Of a stretch of DNA of 64,000 nt, positions 54,373 to 63,281 are shown one piece after another. Location of the stretch: NCBI RefSeq assembly GCF_001304615.2, contig NZ_CP032683.1, positions 1,674,001 through 1,738,000 of the forward strand, in the 5' to 3' direction. Within the stretch, counting starts at the first letter, position 1; each line of letters begins with the position of its first letter. The DNA is from Methanosarcina flavescens. GTDB taxonomy: Archaea; Halobacteriota; Methanosarcinia; Methanosarcinales; Methanosarcinaceae. A model generated the notes under the pieces. It worked only from the letters and a program-made list of their open reading frames with translations. It searched no databases and was not told where the DNA came from. The position numbers were made by a program, and so were the translations under genes.

Positions 54373-54491
54373 ATCCCAAAACCAAAATTATCTCTCACAT
54401 CAATAAGAATCTCCAGAACAAATTTCGTGACTGGAAACTTTATTGGTTATTGGGGATTTGAGATCAGGGGACTCAATTTTGGTTTTGGGAT
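54373..54491. mobile_element. 119-base element with 17-base inverted ends
   Basis: ATCCCAAAACCAAAATT (54373-54389) and AATTTTGGTTTTGGGAT (54475-54491) are exact reverse complements. Inside, pairing continues imperfectly (ATCTCTCACATCAATAA near 54390 with TTATTGGGGATTTGAGAT near 54448). The whole could fold into one long hairpin. The design is that of a small non-autonomous inverted-repeat element, or a structured RNA. A 61-codon frame across it is not convincing as a gene. Confidence 0.45.
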
Positions 54492-54785
54492 AGGCTTAAT
54501 CAGAAAGACAATCTGCACTAAGATCCTGTATTTATATCTATTTATTATTCGCTAGGTCTAAATTAAGTTTACACTGTTAAAAGCAAAGTAAGTGCTCAGG
54601 CTTACGTTTATATTTTTGATTTTAACCGAAATACTAATAAAATTTTTATATTCTGATGACCCACCTTTAAATGATAAATATTTTAGCCAGTTGTATTTGT
54701 ACAATCTCCAATCTAATGTAATTTCAGTACAGGTTAAGAATTTATTATGCCACTATGAGCGTATTTGGTAGCACGGGGGGGTCTT

Positions 54786-55685
54786 ATGAAGGGTACTTTT
54801 TCGGTTACAGTGGATATTGAGGATTGGTATCATATTCCTTCAGTCTGCAGTTCTCCTTATGCTGTTTACAGGAGTGTAAATGAGTTCTTTGATAAATGGG
54901 AAGGTCAATATGATTTCCTAACTGAACCTACAAAAAGGACTCTGAATATTCTCGAGGAATTCAATATAACTGCTACTTTCTTTGTAGTTGCGGATACTGT
55001 AGAGCACTATCCTGGACTTATAGAGTCAATTGTTGAAAGAGGACATGAAATTGCATGTCACGGGCTACATCACGCCTGCAAAATCGATCCTGAAACGAAG
55101 AAGCCATTAATGAGTACCGAGGAGTTTGAACAGAAAACATTACTTGCAAAAAGAAATCTGGAAAAAATCAGTGGGGAAAAAGTAGTAGGCTACAGGGCAC
55201 CAAACGCCCTTGTAGGTGGCTGGATGCTGGATTCACTGGAACGCATCGGGTTCAAGTATGACTCATCAGTATCCGTAAATTCTCTTTATAATAAAACTGA
55301 TTCACCCCTTAAAACAGTTTCTTCTTTTCCTTACTATCCTGTAGAACGCGGACTTGAAGCAGGCAATGACAGAAACTTTATTGAGTTCCCCTGGGCCTAT
55401 TATCAGAATGGACTGAAAATTCCGGCATCTGGAGGCCCGGTACTTCGCTTCCTGGGCGCTCCTCTAGTATTGAATGGGCTTATTCAGAGCTTGAAAAGAG
55501 GTCATACTATTTTCTATTTCCACCCACTTGACATTTCCTGTACTAAATTCCCTTCAGTAGGTAATAACAGGCCATTTTACTGGTGCATGAAAGGAAAACT
55601 TGTAGAACGTAGAATTCGTCATATTTTGAAAAGTTTGAAAAGTATCGAAAAGTTGTGCTTGAGGGATTATCCAGGAATAAGATAG
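54786..55685 (+). CDS. NodB-type polysaccharide deacetylase
   Basis: 299 residues of classical CE4 type. Motif 1 is VDIEDWYH, motif 2 HGLHHA (HxxxH), motif 3 GYRAPN and the late histidine is FYFHPLD. TATFFVVADTVEHYPGLIE and RGHEIACHG are typical of the subgroup found in exopolysaccharide and PEP-CTERM loci (VDVEDYF types). It should remove acetyl groups from a polysaccharide amino sugar. There is no signal peptide. GGGGGGG lies four bases before ATG 54786; a longer frame from 54765 runs through that site. It differs in family from the three THDID proteins and has no near neighbour on its strand. Confidence 0.9.
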   Translation: MKGTFSVTVDIEDWYHIPSVCSSPYAVYRSVNEFFDKWEGQYDFLTEPTKRTLNILEEFNITATFFVVADTVEHYPGLIESIVERGHEIACHGLHHACKIDPETKKPLMSTEEFEQKTLLAKRNLEKISGEKVVGYRAPNALVGGWMLDSLERIGFKYDSSVSVNSLYNKTDSPLKTVSSFPYYPVERGLEAGNDRNFIEFPWAYYQNGLKIPASGGPVLRFLGAPLVLNGLIQSLKRGHTIFYFHPLDISCTKFPSVGNNRPFYWCMKGKLVERRIRHILKSLKSIEKLCLRDYPGIR

Positions 55686-56625
55686 TCTAGAGGTTATCCT
55701 GGGTTCCTCTAAACTGGCAGATCATGACAGAAGTCCCTTCTGATTCATTGCCCTTTAATTCGGAAATTAATGGGAGAGGAATTCACTCTATCGTGTGTTG
55801 TGAGCATTAACCTCTTGCTGGCATTTCTTTACTCATTCTCAAGCGCCATTTTTAACAAAGCAATAGCAACATAACAGAAATACACCCTTCTTCAATGAGT
55901 TTTTCAACCAAGCTGCTACACCCTCTCACATGCCCTGCATCGACAATTTCTTTAATATTCTTAAAAGCATATTTGCTCTGATTACTTTAACGTCACTGAT
56001 TGAAGGAACTCTTTGGGCTTTAATCTTAATTTTTGTAGATCGCTGAACTTACTTTATTCGATATCATCAGTTGTTACCAGAACTTCAATTTCGCTCCTTC
56101 TGAATCAGATATGACAATATCCCTTTGCTTTGTTGCATATCTCCGTGAAGACCATCAGCCATATATTCTCTTGTCAGCAAATCTTCAACAAATTCGTCCA
56201 CACATTTTTCGTATTACAAAATATTACTCTGATAATCCCAAATTTTAATAGTCAATCAGGTGGACAAGATCCTCGATTTTTGTCTGTTGTTTGACTTCAA
56301 AATAATATTGATATAGAAATACTGGAATTTCTAGATTGAAGACAGTACCTGAAAACCCTTAATTATTGAAAATTTCTAACTCATGAAAACATTAATTAGG
56401 TAGAGGCAGGTATATCAAACTGCATTCAGGGCACAACCATTAATTATTCGTTGGGCCGATTGAGTTGAGGAAAACAAGAAAGAGGAGAAATAAGTAAAAT
56501 CTTATGAATGATAGTTTTTGGACTTGTTGCTGTCTGTGAATGTAAACTCTTCAAGGGTGGAACCACAGTCTCAGGGATAGTCCATATTAAGGTGCGGAAA
56601 CTGGACTCTGTAACTTTCAAAAAGG
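55686..56625. other. intergenic region with helicase relic
   Basis: About 940 bases. A decayed DEAD-box helicase gene fills 55829-56330 on the minus strand. The part 56,340-56,620 has stops in all frames and no feature that I can name. Confidence 0.5.
55829..56330 (-). pseudogene. relic of a DEAD-box RNA helicase
   Basis: The minus strand, read in shifting frames from about 56,330, gives YYFEVKQQTKIEDLVHLID, a stop, RVIFCNTK, a frameshift, CVDEFVEDLLTREYMADGLH then GDMQQSKG, a frameshift, EIEVLVTTDDI, a deletion, TKIKIKAQRVPSISDV, a frameshift, NIKEIVDAGHVRGCSSLVEK, and finally VAIALLKMALENE with a stop at 55829-55831. These match, in order, the second RecA domain (FCNTKK, GLHGDMxQ, IEVLVATD) and the C-terminal extension of archaeal DEAD-box helicases. 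The N-terminal domain with the DEAD motif is gone, as is the stretch holding HRIGRTGR. Confidence 0.82.
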
Positions 56626-58431
56626 ATGGGGGACACATTGTCTAAAATCACCAATAACATATTGAATCTCATAGCCTCGATTTCTCTGTTATTACTGGTT
56701 TACAACATATTTACTCTCAGAGGAATTCAGCCTGAAGGATATACAGCTAATATCTATGAGCAGCTTCCTTTCCACTTTTACCTTACCCTGCTCCTTTGTT
56801 ACCTTTCAGCCTGTGTTCTGCTCCTTGCATACAGAAAAATGAGTGCAGTTCTCATATTGTTTCTCGTTCACACTGCAGTACTTATCACACCTTACATGCT
56901 TGGTTATGTTTCAATAGGAAGAGGAGAGGAGTTCTCATACATAGGACTTGCAGGACAGAGTCCGCGTTGTGACCTTTCAAGCTTCTCCAGTCTTTCTCCT
57001 ACGGGACCTCTACTAGTTTCAACCTTGACTCAGATCACAGGTCTCGAAACGCCAGCACTCTCCTACTTTTTACCAGTATTTTTTTCAATCCTATTTATTA
57101 CTGGAATGTTCCTGTTTTATCGGCTTTTTATGAGCAGGGAAAAACTAGTTCTGGTAGCCTTTCTTTCCTCGATGATTCCTTATTTCGGGCATTTCCAGAC
57201 TTCGGCAGCCTCCTGTTACCTGACTTTTTGCCTGGTGCCCCTCTACCTTTTTGTGCTGAGAAGTGCACTCTCGAATAAGAATCTGGCAATGGCTGTCTGC
57301 CTTCTTTTTATGATGCCTTTGATTCCTTTAGCCCATCCCTTTATTTTTGCATATCTTGCCTGTTTCTCCCTGCTCCTTACCTTCTCAGGCAAGATTCTGA
57401 AATCCGGATTTCTCCGTAAAATCTTGAGTCTTAACTTCCTTTCCCCTCGTGTTTCCCAATCTGCAGGAAAAAAAATACCCGTATTCATCTTCCTATCAGT
57501 TGCCTCGGGAAGCTTTCTGATATTTGCAAAATATGCTTCCCAGTTCTTTGATACCTTTATTTCTGACATTGTCTTCCGCGCTAAACTACTAATAGCTGCG
57601 GGACTTTCCACAATACCAGGGATGGATAACGGGTTTTTCGAGTTCGTATATATCTTAAATCTCTATTACGGCAAGTACTATATTCCTTTAATTTTGATTC
57701 TGATCAATTCTATAATTGTATGGCAGAATCGTAGAAGATTTTGCCACCATTTTGTTCGCAGGTATCCCCGTTTCCTGGCGCTCTATATAGCAACCTTCTT
57801 CCTGGAGCTCGCTTTCCTCTTAAATCCCTTTGTTCCGTACCCCCCAGATAGGTTTGCAAACTTGAGCTTCATTATTTTTGCTCAAATTCCTTTGCTGGGA
57901 TATTCCCTTTACATTATTTTTCTGAGAAAAGGGTATACTCTTGGTCTTGGCTCTGCAGTCCTGGTTCTCTGTCTTCTCTGGACAGTAGGATTCTTTACAT
58001 GTTTCAGTTCACCGTATGCAGGTGGAGTTTCTGAAGCAATTTCGCAGAATGAAGCAGAAGGAATTCAATGGCTATCCGGAGTGAAAGAAACCTATCCGTA
58101 CATTATGTCCTCTCCAGATATGGAGGAAGGAAACCCCACCCAGCCAGGCATACTTAGCAGTAGCTCGAGCCCGGCTGACAAAGGCTCTCAAAAACCCCAT
58201 TATACCTCCAGGAACGATCTTGAAAATGATATATCTGTAAAAAAAGTACCAGAAAACGAACCTTTCTATGTTGTAGAGACAACCTTCTCGGATGCTTTTA
58301 TTGCCAGGGCACAGAGGTCTGATAAAACATCGGCTCCTACCGGCGAAAACTCACTCAAGGTCCAGCCCGATTATCCAGTTCACAAGATATATGATTCCCT
58401 TAATATAGAAATCTATGAGCATATCCCATAA
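56626..58431 (+). CDS. large multi-helix membrane protein, possibly glycosyltransferase
   Basis: 601 residues, about 12 membrane helices, then a soluble C-terminal stretch of about 140 residues. It has the general layout of GT-C proteins (RGEEFSYIGLAG in the first long outside loop), but the D-x3-H seen at 17991 and 42898 is missing, so the assignment is weak. ATG 56626 overlaps GGGGG; TTG 56638 behind GGGGGA is an alternative start. It stands alone between a helicase relic and the convergent YdjM-like gene. Function unknown; location among glycan genes suggests lipid-linked sugar transfer or export. Confidence 0.65.
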   Translation: MGDTLSKITNNILNLIASISLLLLVYNIFTLRGIQPEGYTANIYEQLPFHFYLTLLLCYLSACVLLLAYRKMSAVLILFLVHTAVLITPYMLGYVSIGRGEEFSYIGLAGQSPRCDLSSFSSLSPTGPLLVSTLTQITGLETPALSYFLPVFFSILFITGMFLFYRLFMSREKLVLVAFLSSMIPYFGHFQTSAASCYLTFCLVPLYLFVLRSALSNKNLAMAVCLLFMMPLIPLAHPFIFAYLACFSLLLTFSGKILKSGFLRKILSLNFLSPRVSQSAGKKIPVFIFLSVASGSFLIFAKYASQFFDTFISDIVFRAKLLIAAGLSTIPGMDNGFFEFVYILNLYYGKYYIPLILILINSIIVWQNRRRFCHHFVRRYPRFLALYIATFFLELAFLLNPFVPYPPDRFANLSFIIFAQIPLLGYSLYIIFLRKGYTLGLGSAVLVLCLLWTVGFFTCFSSPYAGGVSEAISQNEAEGIQWLSGVKETYPYIMSSPDMEEGNPTQPGILSSSSSPADKGSQKPHYTSRNDLENDISVKKVPENEPFYVVETTFSDAFIARAQRSDKTSAPTGENSLKVQPDYPVHKIYDSLNIEIYEHIP

Positions 58432-58567
58432 ACTCCTCTCTTCCTCTGTTTCTCCCTAGAATCAGGTTTTTTAAAGAGAGCAACATCAGCTTTAGAATTA
58501 GGGTCCTCATTCTTTTTTTAAAGATACTCCTCCTATCTCGAGGTTAAACTCTACTTTTTTCTATTTA

Positions 58568-59098
58568 TTATAATACCGATTTCTCTTTTATTTTCTCTTG
58601 AATATACTTGCCAGTAAGAAATACAATTATAAGCAAACCTATAATTTCTGAGATAAAAACTTCTGTATATCGTGGGTCGTACGCTCTACTGAGAACTATC
58701 ATCAGATACTCCATAAAACTCCCTGAAATCGTATCTTTCGGAAATTCCCAACCAAGAAGAGGCCAGAGAAATGCTCTTGGGTAATTCCACATCTCATCTT
58801 CAAGAAGGTGGCAAAAGGATGCCCCTGAAATAACCAAGAATTCAGGTTTATCCCGGTTATACAGATAATACCCTACCAGAACCAGCAGAAAGCCAAAAAG
58901 TAAAGTATGGGCAAAGATACGTCCACTTCCTATAGTGTCAAAAAGAATTATCCTGCCGAGGGGTTTATCAATAAAATCTGGAAGAAGCGCCCCAAATGCA
59001 ATCCACGGAAAATATGCCATGAAGTTATTTTTTGAAGATAGGCGGTTCAGGAGGTAGAAAATTCCCAGAGTAATTCCAATATGTCCAAATATTAACAT
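58568..59098 (-). CDS. YdjM-like (DUF457) membrane protein
   Basis: 176 residues, paralog of the protein at 49243: GHIGITLGI, GALLPDFIDKPLGR, AHTLLFGF, SGASFCHLLEDEMW, FLWPLLGWEFPKDT align position by position. Four membrane helices with clustered His and Asp residues. It is convergent with the membrane protein at 56626, just as its paralog is convergent with the double GT2, so both copies sit beside a large glycan-type membrane gene. Reaction unknown. Confidence 0.82.
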   Translation of the reverse strand: MLIFGHIGITLGIFYLLNRLSSKNNFMAYFPWIAFGALLPDFIDKPLGRIILFDTIGSGRIFAHTLLFGFLLVLVGYYLYNRDKPEFLVISGASFCHLLEDEMWNYPRAFLWPLLGWEFPKDTISGSFMEYLMIVLSRAYDPRYTEVFISEIIGLLIIVFLTGKYIQEKIKEKSVL

Positions 59099-59137
59099 CA
59101 GACTAAATATAGTTACTAACTAATTAATTATTTTGCG

Positions 59138-59163
59138 GCCGGCTTGCCTGATGACCTGCCGGC
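59138..59163 (-). terminator. GCCGGC inverted repeat after mfnB
   Basis: GCCGGC at 59138-59143 and again at 59158-59163 can pair (each is its own reverse complement). On the minus strand it follows the mfnB stop by about 30 bases and is followed by A/T-rich sequence. A likely terminator. Confidence 0.5.
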
Positions 59164-59195
59164 ACAACTTTAAGTTATATACCAGAAAGGATTTC

Positions 59196-59900
59196 TCAAG
59201 CCTGGCATTCGGCTACGAGTTTCTCTACCAGTTCCTGCCGGATTGCAGTTCTTCTGTCTCCTCCGCAGACCATGCCCCGGACGCCAATAATATCCGGTCC
59301 TATCCTCTCAAGTATCGGAAGATCCTCAAATTTTAGAGAACCTGCAATTGCGTTTTCAAGCCCGTACTCATGGGCAAGGTCGGTAAATTTTTTAAGTTCT
59401 TTCTCATCCATGAACTCAAAAGTTGATTTCCCATCCTTGATTGCTGTATCAACCATTACTACATCTACCCCGGCTTCTGCGGCAATTGAAGGAAGCAATA
59501 ATGGAGAAATTGAGTTGATACGCTTGTAATCCGAGTACCCCGAGGCAACAACTTTTTTTGTCGAGTCATAATCCTTTACAGCCCGTGTTATTTTTGTCAG
59601 AAGCTCAAAAGCCTGATCTTCAGTCTGGATATCGTAAAGGCCAACTTTAATGTAATCTGCTCCTGCAACCGCTGCTCCTAATGCTGCAAGGGAAGCAGTT
59701 CCCGGTTTGTAATTAAAATCTCCTATGGTTGCGCTTATAGGCTGTCTGCCTTCTACAGCTTCTTTTACATCCCTTATTATCCACGGGAAATTCGCACCAA
59801 GGGAACCTTCTTTGGGGTTTTTGACATCCACAATGTCTGCGCCGCCTCTGGAAGCAATAATTGCCTCCTCTCTATTGATTGGACTTACAAGCAGTTTCAT
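59196..59900 (-). CDS. mfnB: (5-formylfuran-3-yl)methyl phosphate synthase
   Basis: 234-residue TIM-barrel enzyme (formerly DUF556) that builds 4-(hydroxymethyl)-2-furancarboxaldehyde phosphate from two molecules of glyceraldehyde-3-phosphate, the first committed step toward the furan of methanofuran. The Schiff-base lysine region DVKNPKEGSLGANFPW is at residues 25-40, with KVGLYDIQ near 86 and GVRGMVCGGDRR near 213. Length and start (ATG 59900) agree with the family. It is divergent from the HisA-like gene. As a methanogen-specific enzyme it supports the organism assignment. Confidence 0.95.
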   Translation of the reverse strand: MKLLVSPINREEAIIASRGGADIVDVKNPKEGSLGANFPWIIRDVKEAVEGRQPISATIGDFNYKPGTASLAALGAAVAGADYIKVGLYDIQTEDQAFELLTKITRAVKDYDSTKKVVASGYSDYKRINSISPLLLPSIAAEAGVDVVMVDTAIKDGKSTFEFMDEKELKKFTDLAHEYGLENAIAGSLKFEDLPILERIGPDIIGVRGMVCGGDRRTAIRQELVEKLVAECQA

Positions 59901-60011
59901 AAAAATCCTCTAACTAAACATCGAATTAGAATCTTCCATTAATATTGTTCTTTTTATACAATACACTTTATTTTATGCTTTTTTATAGGATGATGCAGCT
60001 ATTGAATAAGT

Positions 60012-60746
60012 ATGTTCCGAGTAATTCTTGTGATGGATATATTTAACCGTAGCGTAGTCCTTGCAAAGGGCGGTAACAGGGAAAACTACCGCCCGGTTTC
60101 AGATTCAAGTAATGTATGCAGCAACTCGGACCCTGTAGATATAGTTGAATTCCTGCATCCCAGGGAAGTTTACATTGCCGACCTTAACGTACTCCAGAGT
60201 AAAGGGCCTCTCGAAACAAACACCGGAGTAATACGGGAAGTAAGTTTAAGAGCAGACACAATGCTTGATTTCGGGATCTCGTCTCTACAGGATGTAGATA
60301 AAGCTCTTTCCATTGCAGGGACTGCTGTAATAGGTACAGAGACAGGTACGCTTTCGACAATAAAGGACGCAGCCTCTGGAAACCCCGGAAAGATCAGTGT
60401 CAGTATTGACATAAAGCATGGCAAAGTCTTGAAAAAGGACCCAAAGCTTCCAGAGTCACCTTTTGAGATCGTAAAGCTGTTAAATAGCTTTCCCTTAAAA
60501 GATCTTATCTTCCTTGATCTTGACAGGGTTGGAACAGCCTCAGGGTTTGATCCTGATTTCCTCCGGAAACTCGTTAAATGCTCCAGCCATAATGTACTTC
60601 TTGCAGGAGGAGTCAAGGATATGGAGGACCTTTTTATTCTTGAAGAACTTGGGATAAAAGGAGCCTTGGTTGCAACCGCCATTCATTCAGGATTGGTTCC
60701 ACAAGCTGTATTGAGTTCAGGACTTAGACCAAATAATAAAAAATAA
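60012..60746 (+). CDS. HisA-like TIM-barrel protein
   Basis: 244 residues related to phosphoribosylformimino-AICAR-phosphate isomerase (HisA) but of the separate archaeal HisA-like group. VILVMDIFNRSVVLAKGGNR at the start and LLAGGVKDMEDL near 197 mark the barrel ends that bind phosphate. The usual HisA aspartates are partly in place (MDIFN, FLDLDRVG). Proteins of this group are often beside cofactor genes in methanogens, and here it is divergent from mfnB; a part in methanofuran or methanopterin synthesis is possible but not shown. Confidence 0.82.
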   Translation: MFRVILVMDIFNRSVVLAKGGNRENYRPVSDSSNVCSNSDPVDIVEFLHPREVYIADLNVLQSKGPLETNTGVIREVSLRADTMLDFGISSLQDVDKALSIAGTAVIGTETGTLSTIKDAASGNPGKISVSIDIKHGKVLKKDPKLPESPFEIVKLLNSFPLKDLIFLDLDRVGTASGFDPDFLRKLVKCSSHNVLLAGGVKDMEDLFILEELGIKGALVATAIHSGLVPQAVLSSGLRPNNKK

Positions 60747-60866
60747 TTCTTATCGGAAATACTTTTTATTTCAGCCCTTATATGTCTTGTATATAATCGG
60801 GTATTTTTGGTCTTTGTATTCGAACAGCAGATCTCACTTAAAACCAGGAGATTATGAGGTTATAGT

Positions 60867-61127
60867 ATGGTAAAGAAGAATATATCTGAAGAGAATATTG
60901 AAGAAAACATTGAGGAGAAAAGCGGAGACGGATATGTGGAAATCAAAATGGGGGGAGGCTGGTATATGACGATCTCCCTTGCACACAGCGACCGCTTTGA
61001 GAAGGAGTATGTCGAGCTCGCAAAGGAAAGGGGAGGCATGAAAAAATCCAGGTTTAACCTTAACCCTGCCCATGTAAGAATGCTAGGGGAAGCTCTGATC
61101 AAATTCGCTGACGATAATGGGCTCTAA
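60867..61127 (+). CDS. small conserved archaeal protein, unknown function
   Basis: 86 residues: an acidic N-terminus (SEENIEENIEEKS), then a compact domain with YVEIKMGGGWYMTISLAHSD and RFNLNPAHVRMLGEALIKF, which looks like a small alpha/beta fold. GAGGTT lies six bases before ATG 60867. It follows the HisA-like gene by 120 bases and is convergent with tmk. I do not recognise the family. Good ribosome binding site and codon pattern make it a real gene. Confidence 0.75.
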   Translation: MVKKNISEENIEENIEEKSGDGYVEIKMGGGWYMTISLAHSDRFEKEYVELAKERGGMKKSRFNLNPAHVRMLGEALIKFADDNGL

Positions 61128-61168
61128 CAGGATATTTCGGGCTCAATCTTCCGGTTCAATCTATCTGG

Positions 61169-61786
61169 TCAGTTCCTGCTAAGGAACTCCAGAATTTTTT
61201 CGGCTACTTCCTTTTCTATGTATTCAGGGGAACGGGAAGCATCGATTATAATGAAACGTTCAGGCTCCTCTGTCGCAAGCCTGAGGAAAATCTCCCTGAC
61301 TCTCCGTAGAAATTCAATTTTTTCGAACTTGCTTTGCTCTCCTCGTTTTCCACATCGCTGAATTGAGACTTCAGGCCTGATATCAAAAAGAAAAGTTACA
61401 TCCGGAACGATAGTCCAGTCCCGGTGCAGATTCTTTACCCATTCAAGAGGGTTTTCCAGGTGAGTTTTCAGGGTTATGCCCTGGTAAGCGTATCGGCTAT
61501 CAGAATAGCGGTCAGAAATTACAACTTTTCCATTCTCAAGCGCAGGCTTTACAATTTTGGCCAGATGCTCGGCATGGTCAGCTGTAAAAAGGAAGAGCTC
61601 GGCAAGCTGGTCAGTATTCGACTGAATGGCTTTTTCCACAGCATTTCCAGTCAGAGTGCCTCTCGTAGGCTCTCTGGTAAACACAGGTTCAAAAACCTTA
61701 ATAGCAGGGTTTTCCTGAAGCTTTCCCGCAATCGTACTTTTGCCCGAGCCGTCAATGCCCTCAAGTGTGATCAGTTTCCCTCTCAT
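61169..61786 (-). CDS. tmk: thymidylate kinase
   Basis: 205 residues. Phosphorylates dTMP to dTDP with ATP. The P-loop EGIDGSGKST is at residues 9-18, the DR(Y/H) motif appears as VISDRYSDSRYAYQG near 90, and TREPTRGTLTG near 38 binds dTMP. Length is usual for the family. ATG 61786 is in line with the family start (RGKLITLEG). Single gene on the minus strand between two plus-strand genes. Confidence 0.95.
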   Translation of the reverse strand: MRGKLITLEGIDGSGKSTIAGKLQENPAIKVFEPVFTREPTRGTLTGNAVEKAIQSNTDQLAELFLFTADHAEHLAKIVKPALENGKVVISDRYSDSRYAYQGITLKTHLENPLEWVKNLHRDWTIVPDVTFLFDIRPEVSIQRCGKRGEQSKFEKIEFLRRVREIFLRLATEEPERFIIIDASRSPEYIEKEVAEKILEFLSRN

Positions 61787-61962
61787 AAATACCGTCTTTT
61801 TTCTTTAAGAGACTTTTAGTGAAATGCTTTATCTGTATTTATAATCTACAGACTTCCCAGTTTCATGGTAAGGTTTTAACTCAATGTATAGGTGTCGAGT
61901 CACAGCATAATTCAGATAAAAATAAGCATCTATTTATGCAATATTAAAATTAACTTAGAGTA

Positions 61963-62625
61963 ATGACTGTAATAGGAGTTATCACGCGGGGCAAATACGG
62001 GCACCGTCTGATTGAAACTATCAAAGAGCATAGTGATTTCTCAATCGTGACTGCAGACCTTCCTGAGTTCGTGCCTGTATTTATCGAAGAGCCTGATGAA
62101 TTTCTCGATGCCCTTAATTTCGATAGGCAAATTTTCTCTGCCGAGATCATAATTACTTACTCACTGCATCCGGATCTGACATCAGCAATTGCAAAGCTTG
62201 CGGCAGAAGCTGGTGTGCGTACCCTTATAGTTCCGGGTGGGCCGTCCAGAGCTTCAGTTCCCGAACTCAAAAAGATCTCTGAAGCTTCAGGCATGGATAT
62301 AGAAGTAGATGAAATCTGCTGCAGTCTTGAGCCCAATGCTTTCAATAAGCCGTTTACGGATCTCTTTGGGTCTCCTATTCTGGAGGTAAAGACAAAAGAC
62401 GGAAAGATTGCCGACGTCAAGGTAATAAAGGGGGCTCCATGCGGGAGTACCTGGCATATGGCGAAAGAAATAGTTGGAATGGAGATAAAGGATGCGCCTC
62501 CAAGAGCTGGACTGTATATCCAGCATTACCCCTGCAGAGCGGCACGTGGCGACTTTGGAGGAATCCATGAATCAGGGGAACTGCATAAGCAGGCATTCAT
62601 AAGAGCCCTTGAAAATGAGGAGTGA
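61963..62625 (+). CDS. DUF166 family protein
   Basis: 220 residues typical of archaeal DUF166, a family once listed as a thymidylate synthase without, to my knowledge, firm proof. IGVITRGKYGHRLIETIKEH at the start, then a middle part with ILEVKTKDGKIADV and conserved cysteines (EICCSLEP, GAPCGSTWH, HYPCRAARGDFGGIHESG) that could bind metal. Divergent from tmk by about 180 bases, which might hint at a nucleotide link; this is only proximity. Confidence 0.85.
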   Translation: MTVIGVITRGKYGHRLIETIKEHSDFSIVTADLPEFVPVFIEEPDEFLDALNFDRQIFSAEIIITYSLHPDLTSAIAKLAAEAGVRTLIVPGGPSRASVPELKKISEASGMDIEVDEICCSLEPNAFNKPFTDLFGSPILEVKTKDGKIADVKVIKGAPCGSTWHMAKEIVGMEIKDAPPRAGLYIQHYPCRAARGDFGGIHESGELHKQAFIRALENEE

Positions 62626-62738
62626 GTATATATTCTTTGAAAAAATATATTGTAAATATGACCGGAAAGTGGGATTCAACTTTTCATTCGTGAGAAGCCC
62701 TACTTTTTGTTCTGCCCGGTCTCCAGTTATTCACGGGG

Positions 62739-63131
62739 GTGAAAAAGATTACTACCCTATCTATCTCAGAAGACTCAGGGCCTGAAGACCTTGAGGCAAT
62801 AGCAATCGCAGTACACTCGGTCACCGGACTCCCTACGACAATTCGCAGCCTCAAGCGAAAAGGGCTTCGCCTGGAAAAAGGGGAAATCCTTGATAGGGAC
62901 TACACAGGACCTGTGCTCGAAAAAGTATTGAAAACAAATGAAGTTATCCACGAAGTTCCTACAGAAGGCGTATACAGGGGAAAACATGTGGTTGTTGCTC
63001 CCATTCGCTCAAAAGACGGGAAAGTTATTGCAGCTCTCGGGATTGTGGATATACTGGCTATCATAGACCTGCAGTCCATTTTTCAAGAATATACCTCAAT
63101 ATTGCAAGAGGTTGAGGACTCAAAGAAATGA
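62739..63131 (+). CDS. DUF2111 protein
   Basis: 130 residues of the methanogen-specific DUF2111 family: AIAIAVHSVTGLPTTIRSLK near residue 20, then GVYRGKHVVVAPIRSKDGK and ALGIVDILAIIDL. The fold looks PAS/GAF-like, suggesting ligand sensing. It starts at GTG 62739 after a G-run. About 110 bases after DUF166, and convergent with mtd. Role unknown. Confidence 0.85.
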   Translation: MKKITTLSISEDSGPEDLEAIAIAVHSVTGLPTTIRSLKRKGLRLEKGEILDRDYTGPVLEKVLKTNEVIHEVPTEGVYRGKHVVVAPIRSKDGKVIAALGIVDILAIIDLQSIFQEYTSILQEVEDSKK

Positions 63132-63281
63132 GGCAGGTAAAGAAATAAACGGGTAATAATTGCTTTATACTCAGACGGATAATTAAAAAGTGGTTATTGG
63201 AGGATCTGTCTCTCTTATTTACAGTGAAATTCTTGTATCCTCCAATTAAGCTTCTGATTTTAACCTTAAGGTTATCCGGGA

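Larger units (their letters stand above)
54018..54785. other. intergenic region with a relic and a large hairpin
   Basis: About 770 bases upstream of two divergent genes. It contains a UDP-GlcNAc 2-epimerase-like relic (54153-54290) and a 119-base inverted-repeat element (54373-54491), both listed separately. The last part, near 54,640-54,780, is AT-rich and should hold the promoter of the deacetylase at 54786. Confidence 0.4.

Noticed and set aside
54370-54555. 61-codon plus-strand frame
   Set aside because: Spans the inverted-repeat element; composition fits the hairpin and not a protein.
56444-56638. 64-codon minus-strand frame
   Set aside because: No homology to the helicase relic or to other proteins that I recognise; no ribosome binding site.
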